A DNA stretch of 5,821 nt from Turicibacter sp. UBA7094 (lineage in GTDB: Bacteria; Bacillota_I; Bacilli_A; MOL361; Turicibacteraceae): positions 1 through 5,821 of the forward strand of contig DKYS01000086.1 of assembly GCA_002493395.1 (NCBI GenBank), written 5' to 3'. A program made the position numbers and the translations under genes. The notes beneath the pieces are model-generated. The model was given only the letters and a program-made list of their open reading frames with translations. It did not search any database and was not told the origin of the DNA. Shown here one piece after another: positions 1 to 5,172 of this stretch (position 1 is the stretch's first letter; each line of letters starts with the position of its first letter).

Positions 1-233
1 CAAGGCATCCTTTAAGGCGACATCGTTATCCCCCTAAGGCATTCCTTCAACGATTGGATTCGCTTAATGTCTTCTTCCCCCCAGAAATAATACGAAAGTC
101 AGTCACACTTCTATAAAATTATCATACACGATTGGGGATTCGAAATCTAGAATTTAAACCTAAAATTTAACAAACAAAACATATTTTATCAATCATTAGC
201 TCTTAATAGCGACTTCACTAATCCCCATTCATG
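1..233. other. Gene-poor AT-rich spacer with short repeats
   Basis: No gene with a plausible start, ribosome site and length is visible on either strand. Open frames here are shorter than about 40 codons. The stretch lies downstream of the helicase stop codon and carries no convincing GC-rich hairpin followed by a T-run, so I cannot point to a terminator for the helicase transcript. It holds related short sequences: CGATTGGATTCG at 51-62, CGATTGGGGATTCG at 129-142, and an inverted relative at about 220-229. It also holds two near-palindromes, AAGGCATCCTT at 2-12 and AAGGCATTCCTT at 36-47. The left edge may be the remnant or margin of a neighbouring gene, which cannot be decided from this window. 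Confidence 0.5.
131..229. repeat. 10-bp imperfect inverted repeat flanking an AT-rich 79-bp core
   Basis: ATTGGGGATT at 131-140 and AATCCCCATT at 220-229 are inverted copies matching at 9 of 10 positions. The core between them is strongly AT-rich and contains TCTAGA and two AATTTAA copies (151-157 and 164-170). The arms stand out because G- and C-runs are rare in this spacer. I see no target-site duplication just outside the arms. The loop is too long, and the T-run too distant, for an ordinary intrinsic terminator. It could be a protein-binding pair, a small non-autonomous element, or chance. Confidence 0.35.
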
Positions 234-2819
234 TTAAAACCGTGCGTTCGTGTACAAAAAGTCGATAAATGGGCTACGCTCTTTCTCTTTTTTAGAATAA
301 CTATAGTCTTTAACATGACGGGTGAGTAGTAACGATTTTTTAGCCCGTGTCATCGCCACATAAAATAAGCGACATTCCTCTTCTTGGTTTGTCCCTTGGA
401 AATCTAACGGGAACGTTCCTTTATTAAGGAATGGAATAATCACATGATCAAATTCAAGTCCCTTCGATTGATGCACCGTAATCACCGCTAATTTATTCTG
501 ATTTTTCATCACCTTATCCAACTCACTACTAGAAAGAGACATTTGTTCAAGCAACCGCATCCAAACTTCCCACATTAAAAGATTTCGATTCTCGTCTAAA
601 TACGGCGTACAAAACTCCTGAACAAAGGTTAATAACTCCTCAAACTTCGCACCTTCAACCTCTTCATTTTCCCACACGTCTTGCAAATTAAATCGTTCCT
701 TGAGTTTTAATAAGACAGTGACGGGCGAGTCTTGCTCGATCCATTCTCCAATTTCTTGTAAATGATCGGTTAACAGGTATAACTTTTCCTTATAATAAGC
801 CATCACATTCTTGCGCTTCTTGTGAGCCTGCATTAAACGTGGCAGACTTTTAATCAATACATCTTTCGTTGCCAAAATATCATCCATCGCATTATGTGTC
901 GGTTCGTGATCCACCCCAATAAAGGCACTTACGGTATCTAATTTATGATTAGTCAGTTCCGGATATAAGCGACGAACGATATCAAGGGTATCATAAACGC
1001 CTACCATTCCTGTAAACGTAAGACCGACCCGCCACATATGAGAACGAACAATCTTCATGTCATACAAAACATTGTGACCAACAAGGAGAGCACCCTCAAT
1101 AAAGCGTAAAAAGTCAAAGAAGACCGTTTCAGCCTCCTCGCCATGGCTCGATAAAAACTCATCGGTAAATCCATGAACAAGTGCCGAATCCCCCACTGAA
1201 CACTGGGGTTTAATAAATCGTTCAAAGGTTTGAATAATTTTCCCCTTTTCTAATGCAATCGCTGCTATTTGAATGACTTCATCTTTTGTAACATCAAGCC
1301 CTGTTGATTCAACATCAAAAATCACGAGTCGTCCTTCGTCATGAATCCGTTTTAATAATCCATAAGGCTCCCCCTCATCGTAGGCCTGTTTCTTAAAGAA
1401 GTCAGTTAACCGCAAATCGTATTCTTTATATCGTTTCAAATACATCGGGTGATTCATTTGATCCCAGTCAATGGAATCATCTAGTAACGGTAAAAAACGT
1501 TTCAATGATAGCTCATCATACGGATTTAAATAAAACTTAACAACCGCCAAAATATCTTTAATACTTTTTCGTTTAAATAAAGCAAACTGATCGACTAAAT
1601 AACATGCAATTCCTTCTGCTTGCAAAAAATTCGCTACCTCATTATTTTGACGATTACTTCGAGTTAAGATAACCGTATTGGCAAGGTCATCCTGTCTTTG
1701 ATATTTTAAATGATCAATAATAAAGTTCATTTCTTCTTGTTTAGTAGCAGCCTCATAAAAAACGGGTGCCCCTCCCATCTCTTCACTCGCCGATTCAATT
1801 TTCTTCGGTGAAAGATGACTATGAATGAGTCCTGCCTGTTTTCCACTTTCCAAATAATTCGCACTAAGTCCCACTAAGCGTTTCGTTGAACGATAGTTAA
1901 GTGATAACTCCAAACAACGGGGCGAAAAATCTTCGATTATTTTTTGACGGATCACAACAGGATTAGAATCCCGCCATTCGTAAATCGTTTGATTAAAATC
2001 CCCAAACGCACTAAAATTTACTGAATGGGCAATCTTTTTAATCAGATTATACTCAATCAAACTCGTATCTTGTACTTCATCAACGACAACAACGGTAAAG
2101 CGGGATTGCCAACGTTTTAAAATGTCCTCCTGTGATAAACATTCATCGGCATAGAGTAATAAATCATTAAAATCTAACAATTGATGATGTTTCAAGTACC
2201 GTTGATACTCTAAGTACAACCATCCTCCGTATTGTGATAAATAAGCGAGCGTCTCACATCCTATATCTGAATTCTTTAATCGGTACAACAGTTGTAAAGC
2301 CGCCTCCGATTGATGAAATGCCTGAATGAGTTCCTGATCAAGTGGACGTCGGCCGATTTGATATAATTTAAGAGCTTGCACATATTCAAAGACTTGATTG
2401 ATTAAAAGGTTATCTCTACCTATTAATCGCTTAAGCACTTCTTTAGCATCCTCCTCATCAATAACGGCTACATCGGCAGATAACTTTCCAAGTTGTTTAG
2501 CCTCTTCTTTCACTAATTGATAACAAAGACTATGAAAAGTTTTAACCACAACCCCCTTAGCAGGAATTCCGATAACTTTACCTATTCGATCCTTTAGTTC
2601 ATAACACGCCTTATTCGTAAATGTTAAACATAAAATTTGCGACGGTAAAACTCCCGCTTCAATAAACTTTGCTGTACGCAACGCAATAACATTCGTTTTT
2701 CCCGTTCCCGCGGGTGCCATCACCAGTAAACAGTGATCTAAATCATCCACCACGCAACGTTGTGCTTCATTTAACTTTTTTATTGCCTGTTCTAACCCAT
2801 CACACGCACACCCTTCCAT
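234..2819 (-). CDS. UvrD/Rep-type SF1A DNA helicase with nested DEDDh 3'-5' exonuclease
   Basis: This is a probable cytoplasmic ATP-driven 3'-5' DNA translocase with its own nuclease. Helicase motifs appear in order: Q motif around L16-Q20; Walker A APAGTGKT (35-42); Ia LTFTNK (65-70); Ib KTFHSL (93-98); motif II DEVQD (247-251); III GDFNQTIYEWR (273-283); IV LNYRST (307-312); V VHQSKGLEF (782-790); VI FYVAMTRAK (819-827). Between IV and V, at about residues 497-660, sits a DnaQ-like exonuclease with D502 and E504 (FDVEST), D587 (HNVLYD) and H642/D647 (HNAMDD), so all five DEDDh residues are present. The flanking segments 410-495 and 665-775 resemble the usual 2B/2A sequence, so the exonuclease is inserted inside 2B. 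PcrA/UvrD proteins are usually around 700-750 residues, and the excess fits the insert. The ATG at 2819 is the only usable start: TAA lies two codons upstream and the next GTG follows the Q motif. No Shine-Dalgarno is visible. Its cellular role (repair, end resection or R-loop/fork processing) is inference. Confidence 0.93.
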   Translation of the reverse strand: MEGCACDGLEQAIKKLNEAQRCVVDDLDHCLLVMAPAGTGKTNVIALRTAKFIEAGVLPSQILCLTFTNKACYELKDRIGKVIGIPAKGVVVKTFHSLCYQLVKEEAKQLGKLSADVAVIDEEDAKEVLKRLIGRDNLLINQVFEYVQALKLYQIGRRPLDQELIQAFHQSEAALQLLYRLKNSDIGCETLAYLSQYGGWLYLEYQRYLKHHQLLDFNDLLLYADECLSQEDILKRWQSRFTVVVVDEVQDTSLIEYNLIKKIAHSVNFSAFGDFNQTIYEWRDSNPVVIRQKIIEDFSPRCLELSLNYRSTKRLVGLSANYLESGKQAGLIHSHLSPKKIESASEEMGGAPVFYEAATKQEEMNFIIDHLKYQRQDDLANTVILTRSNRQNNEVANFLQAEGIACYLVDQFALFKRKSIKDILAVVKFYLNPYDELSLKRFLPLLDDSIDWDQMNHPMYLKRYKEYDLRLTDFFKKQAYDEGEPYGLLKRIHDEGRLVIFDVESTGLDVTKDEVIQIAAIALEKGKIIQTFERFIKPQCSVGDSALVHGFTDEFLSSHGEEAETVFFDFLRFIEGALLVGHNVLYDMKIVRSHMWRVGLTFTGMVGVYDTLDIVRRLYPELTNHKLDTVSAFIGVDHEPTHNAMDDILATKDVLIKSLPRLMQAHKKRKNVMAYYKEKLYLLTDHLQEIGEWIEQDSPVTVLLKLKERFNLQDVWENEEVEGAKFEELLTFVQEFCTPYLDENRNLLMWEVWMRLLEQMSLSSSELDKVMKNQNKLAVITVHQSKGLEFDHVIIPFLNKGTFPLDFQGTNQEEECRLFYVAMTRAKKSLLLTRHVKDYSYSKKEKERSPFIDFLYTNARF

Positions 2820-2844
2820 AAATTAGATTTAACAAAAACAAACA

Positions 2845-2873
2845 TTTATTCGTAGTTTGCGCTATAATATAAT
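2845..2873 (+). promoter_or_regulatory. Candidate promoter for the YdjM-family gene
   Basis: Two overlapping perfect -10 boxes TATAAT lie at 2863-2868 and 2868-2873. For the second, TTTATT (2845-2850) sits 17 bp upstream as a weak -35 (3 of 6 matches). For the first, the best -35 is also weak (CAAACA, 2839-2844, 18-bp spacing). The transcript would start near 2880 and reach the ribosome site AGAGGAGA (2903-2910) ahead of the ATG at 2920. Confidence 0.5.
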
Positions 2874-2892
2874 TAAAAATACCTTTTGACAA
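2864..2892 (-). promoter_or_regulatory. SigA-like promoter for the helicase gene
   Basis: Read on the minus strand, TTGTCA (2892-2887) is followed by exactly 17 bp and then TATTAT (2869-2864). Each box matches the consensus at 5 of 6 positions. Transcription would begin near 2857, giving an AT-rich leader of about 38 nt before the helicase ATG. The -10 box overlaps the plus-strand TATAAT boxes, so the two divergent promoters probably compete for polymerase. Confidence 0.65.
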
Positions 2893-2919
2893 AATTTGAC
2901 CTAGAGGAGAGACTTTACC

Positions 2920-3459
2920 ATGACTTCAACGACCCATCAACGAGCAGGATTAGTCATTGGGCTTATGACCCAACACCTTTTCATCGCTCCCCTTTATAAA
3001 CAGGCCAATGCAGCCTCTCAATTATTCATGATTACCCTTTATTGCATTGCCACCATCATCGGTTCAACACTCCCCGACATCGATTTAAAAAACTCTCAAA
3101 TTGGGAGTCTATTTCCCTTTACATCCACCTTTATCTCCACACACTTCAAACATCGAACCCTAACCCATAGCCTCATCTCTATTGCCTTTTTCCTCCTCCT
3201 ACTTAGCTACGCCCCTTGCCTCAACATCGGTCAAGACTTCTACACCTTATTAATCACCGGACTCCTCATCGGACATAGCTCCCATATCTTTCTCGATCTA
3301 TTCACCATCCAAGGCGTTTGTCTTTTTTATCCGTGGAAAAAGAAGATAAAGCTCGCTAATTTTAAAACGGGCGCCAAAGGCGAAAAATGGATAAATGGGA
3401 TATTCTTTCTAATTCTCGTCGCTTATTTAATGATTAAATTAAAACCTCATGTTTCATAA
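2920..3459 (+). CDS. YdjM/DUF457-family membrane-bound putative metal-dependent hydrolase
   Basis: This 179-residue, probably polytopic membrane protein belongs to the family of E. coli YdjM and B. subtilis YvsG-like proteins, whose reaction is unknown. Family signatures visible are H6 near the N-terminus, LPDID (51-55, D53 and D55), HRTLTHS (78-84, H78 and H83), GHSSHIFLD (118-126, H119, H122 and D126) and a C-terminal F-x-T-G-x-x-x-E segment (148-155). The His/Asp residues are the presumed metal ligands. Hydrophobic stretches lie near 10-24, 33-51, 84-98, 107-125 and 158-172. After D55 the sequence reads LKNSQIG, where relatives I know often have His-Pro; L56 is thus a possible ligand loss. 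The start is supported by AGAGGAGA at 2903-2910, about 10 nt upstream. The gene diverges from the helicase gene and ends at a bidirectional terminator. E. coli ydjM is LexA-regulated, but I see no Firmicute LexA box (CGAAC-N4-GTTCG) here. Confidence 0.85.
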   Translation: MTSTTHQRAGLVIGLMTQHLFIAPLYKQANAASQLFMITLYCIATIIGSTLPDIDLKNSQIGSLFPFTSTFISTHFKHRTLTHSLISIAFFLLLLSYAPCLNIGQDFYTLLITGLLIGHSSHIFLDLFTIQGVCLFYPWKKKIKLANFKTGAKGEKWINGIFFLILVAYLMIKLKPHVS

Positions 3460-3475
3460 AATCGTTGTGATAAAA

Positions 3476-3497
3476 GGCCGTTTCTTTGGAAACGGCC
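3476..3497. terminator. Bidirectional intrinsic terminator
   Basis: A perfect 9-bp stem, GGCCGTTTC (3476-3484) and GAAACGGCC (3489-3497), closes a 4-nt TTTG loop. On the plus strand it is followed by CTTATTTTTG, and on the minus strand by TTTTATC, so it can stop both converging transcripts. It lies 16 bp after the stop of the YdjM-family gene and 1 bp from the TAA (3501-3499) of the minus-strand pyrophosphohydrolase gene. Confidence 0.92.
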
Positions 3498-3498
3498 C

Positions 3499-3780
3499 TT
3501 ATTTTTGAACGGGATATTTCACCGCATTTTTAGCTAATTTACTAAAAATAATATCTTTTGCATCTACCTCTAAGACATCCACCAGTTGTAAACAATAAAT
3601 TAAGACGTCTGCTAATTCCTCACAAACATGCTCTTGATCAAAATCATGATTCCATTGGAAACATTCTAAAAGCTCTGCTGCCTCAATCGAAATAGATTTC
3701 GCTAAATTTTCTGGTGTATGGTGAGGCTTCCATCCGCGTTCATCACGAAATGCCATAATCTTTTCCATCGTTTCTTTCAT
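3499..3780 (-). CDS. MazG-like nucleotide pyrophosphohydrolase (RS21-C6/dCTPase type)
   Basis: This 93-residue all-alpha enzyme is predicted to cleave nucleoside triphosphates to monophosphate and pyrophosphate in the cytoplasm, cleaning non-canonical or excess (d)NTPs. The metal-binding pattern ExxE...ExxD is intact: E33 and E36 in EAAELLE, then E55 and D58 in EELADVLIY. The N-terminal FRDERGW (11-17), the FQW after the first helix (41-43) and the C-terminal SKLAKNAVKYP (80-90) resemble the RS21-C6/DCTPP1 branch and not two-domain MazG. The length is slightly short but complete for single-domain members. GAGG (3792-3789) lies 8 nt before the ATG at 3780. The gene is monocistronic: it diverges from the kinase operon and ends at the shared terminator. 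Substrate preference (dCTP or a modified nucleotide) cannot be read from the sequence. Confidence 0.88.
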   Translation of the reverse strand: MKETMEKIMAFRDERGWKPHHTPENLAKSISIEAAELLECFQWNHDFDQEHVCEELADVLIYCLQLVDVLEVDAKDIIFSKLAKNAVKYPVQK

Positions 3781-3810
3781 ATCCTAAACCTCATTTCTAA
3801 CTTATGCATT

Positions 3811-3819
3811 ATTTTACCA
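3811..3819 (-). promoter_or_regulatory. Extended -10 promoter for the pyrophosphohydrolase gene
   Basis: On the minus strand, TGGTAAAAT (3819-3811) is a TGn-extended -10 box with the hexamer TAAAAT (5 of 6 matches). No good -35 lies 16-18 bp upstream, which is common for extended -10 promoters. Transcription would start near 3804, giving a leader of about 24 nt containing the GAGG ribosome site. The -10 sits within the first of two direct ATGTATGGT copies. Confidence 0.5.
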
Positions 3820-3840
3820 TACATTTCAAAAACCATACAT
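3816..3840 (-). repeat. Direct repeat of 9 bp overlapping the pyrophosphohydrolase promoter
   Basis: On the minus strand ATGTATGGT occurs at 3840-3832 and again at 3824-3816, identical over 9 bp and offset by 16 bp. The downstream copy supplies the TGG and first T of the extended -10 box. The arrangement could be a pair of binding sites for a regulator or a local duplication; no regulator is identifiable. Confidence 0.4.
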
Positions 3841-3906
3841 CTTAATCAAAAAATATTCAATTAATCACCCTCCCCCTTCTTTTAAGATAACACAAACCGA
3901 TGAATC

Positions 3907-3947
3907 AACTCATTCACTCCTTAATCCTACCAAAAAGAGGATGAGTT
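3907..3947. promoter_or_regulatory. Inverted repeat upstream of and overlapping the kinase promoter
   Basis: AACTCAT (3907-3913) and ATGAGTT (3941-3947) are perfect inverted copies separated by 27 bp. The right arm lies just upstream of the -10 box at 3952, inside the expected -35/-10 spacer, and the left arm lies upstream of the -35 position. The placement would suit an operator, perhaps for autoregulation by the response regulator encoded in the same operon, but a 7-bp dyad could also be chance. Confidence 0.3.
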
Positions 3948-3951
3948 AGGG

Positions 3952-3957
3952 TATAAT
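3952..3957 (+). promoter_or_regulatory. -10 box of the two-component operon promoter
   Basis: This is a perfect TATAAT, 58 bp upstream of the kinase start. The hexamers 16-18 bp upstream (3928-3935, ACCAAA-like) match the -35 consensus poorly, which would fit a promoter needing an activator. Transcription would start near 3964. Confidence 0.55.
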
Positions 3958-4004
3958 AGTAAATAAAATGAAGGCGTATCATTCGTCACCATTCTAATTT
4001 AATC

Positions 4005-4010
4005 GGGAGG
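4005..4010 (+). promoter_or_regulatory. Kinase ribosome binding site (bears on the start choice)
   Basis: GGGAGG lies 4 nt before the ATG at 4015 and 7 nt before the adjacent ATG at 4018. The second spacing is closer to the Firmicute optimum, so the protein may begin at 4018, one residue shorter than annotated. Confidence 0.7.
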
Positions 4011-4014
4011 TCTA

Positions 4015-5172
4015 ATGATGAGAACAATGAAATTATTAATGATAGCACGTTATTTAACCTTACTCCTTCTCTTTATTCCTCTTTTCTCTTCGCCCATCTC
4101 CCTTGGGGCTCCTAGTATTATCACCTGTCTCCTCTTAGTCATTAATAGCCAACTCCGTTTTTTCACACTCCAAAAGCAACTCTATCTTCGTCTCTCTCTT
4201 GTAGCCGATTTACTTTTAATTTTTATTTTATCAACGTCCTATTCACTCCCTCTAAATTTTTACTATCTACTGCCCGTGATGGATACTATTTTACTCCTTT
4301 CACGACGTGAGCATCCTGTCTTCTTTCTTCTTTTTTGTCTAACTGCCCTCCTTCAAAAACATCCGTTTCATTCAATGGATTTCATCATTCAACTCGTCAT
4401 CCTTTTGATTTTTGCAACACTCTCTTATCACATAAGGGAGGAACGCGAAAAAAAATTGGATGCTCAAAAACTTTATGATGAACTTCGAATTTCAGAAAAG
4501 CAACTTAAAACAGCTAAAGACGAACTCGAATTATGCGCAGCTTCATTAACAGAACTTGCCGTTTTAAAAGAAAGAAATAGAATCTCGCGTGAAATTCACG
4601 ATAGTATCGGCCATGCCCTCTCAACTGCCATCATTCAGTTAAATGCCATGGAAGTCATCAGTGCCCAAGAACAATCCCGTGTCACCCAACACGCCCAACA
4701 ATTACGTGAATTCTTAAAGGGATCTTTAGAAGAAGTACGATGCGCAGTTGAAAATTTAAAACCTGAAAATTATCATACCTATCGTGAACTTTATCGTGTT
4801 CAGGACCTCATTCAAAATTTTGAAACTTTAACAGGGATTCGCGTTCACCTCAACCTTTCAACTAAAAAGTGGGAACTTCATGAAAAAATAGGACAAACGT
4901 TGTACCGAACAATTCAAGAAGCTCTTTCAAACGCCTTACGGCACGGGCAAGCAACAGAAGTTTATCTCACCTTAAACTTCCTCCCGGACCATCTCATCCT
5001 TATCATTCATAATAATGGCCAAGGGTGTCCCGTACTAACCCCAGGTATCGGACTCACAAGTATGAAAGAACGTATCGAAGAGGTGGGCGGGACCATCACC
5101 TTCTTTCCATCCGAAAATGGATTCAAAATTCAAGCCCTTATTCCAAGAAGAAAGGATAATATATATGATTAA
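4015..5172 (+). CDS. Membrane sensor histidine kinase, NarL/HisKA_3 (HPK7) family
   Basis: This sensor kinase autophosphorylates and passes phosphate to the regulator encoded just downstream. Residues 9-139 hold about six hydrophobic segments (near 9-24, 31-45, 57-74, 81-95, 101-114 and 122-139) with no sizeable extracellular domain, so the signal is probably sensed in or at the membrane. Residues 141-190 are charged and helical, likely a coiled-coil linker. The HisKA_3 H-box is SREIHDSIGH (191-200): H195 is the phosphoacceptor, and D196 with H200 forms a DxxxH phosphatase-type motif. The ATPase domain shows the N-box QEALSNALRHG (E302, N306, H310), a G1 box NNGQG (333-337) where Asp is usual at the first position, and G2 GIGL (344-347). 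The length of 385 residues fits the family. The last 8 bp overlap the regulator gene, implying translational coupling. The start is 4015 or 4018. The stimulus is unknown. Confidence 0.92.
   Translation: MMRTMKLLMIARYLTLLLLFIPLFSSPISLGAPSIITCLLLVINSQLRFFTLQKQLYLRLSLVADLLLIFILSTSYSLPLNFYYLLPVMDTILLLSRREHPVFFLLFCLTALLQKHPFHSMDFIIQLVILLIFATLSYHIREEREKKLDAQKLYDELRISEKQLKTAKDELELCAASLTELAVLKERNRISREIHDSIGHALSTAIIQLNAMEVISAQEQSRVTQHAQQLREFLKGSLEEVRCAVENLKPENYHTYRELYRVQDLIQNFETLTGIRVHLNLSTKKWELHEKIGQTLYRTIQEALSNALRHGQATEVYLTLNFLPDHLILIIHNNGQGCPVLTPGIGLTSMKERIEEVGGTITFFPSENGFKIQALIPRRKDNIYD
5151..5156 (+). promoter_or_regulatory. Response-regulator ribosome binding site
   Basis: AAAGGA lies inside the 3' end of the kinase gene, 8 nt before the ATG at 5165. 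It decides the start: a longer open frame begins at 5117, but its 16 extra residues precede the canonical receiver beta-1 strand and are out-of-frame translation of the kinase end. Confidence 0.8.

Noticed and set aside
3..114. Plus-strand frame open from the left edge to a TAA near 112-114
   Set aside because: Its Arg/Pro-rich translation and use of AGG, ATA and CCC codons are unlike the other genes, and it is the mirror of a minus-strand frame. It could still be the 3' end of a gene outside the window, but nothing supports that.
131..229. Inverted repeat as the helicase transcription terminator
   Set aside because: The loop would be 79 nt and no T-run follows the second arm directly on the minus strand.
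2886..2891. TTGACA on the plus strand as a -35 for the YdjM-family gene
   Set aside because: No -10-like hexamer lies 16-18 bp downstream; that position falls at the ribosome site. The same base pairs make a better minus-strand -35 for the helicase.
2820..2919. LexA (DinR) box controlling the helicase and YdjM-family genes
   Set aside because: No CGAAC-N4-GTTCG-like dyad is present in the intergenic region.
5117..5164. N-terminal extension of the response regulator
   Set aside because: The extra 16 residues come from the kinase 3' end in another frame. The ATG at 5165 has AAAGGA 8 nt upstream and gives the standard receiver N-terminus.
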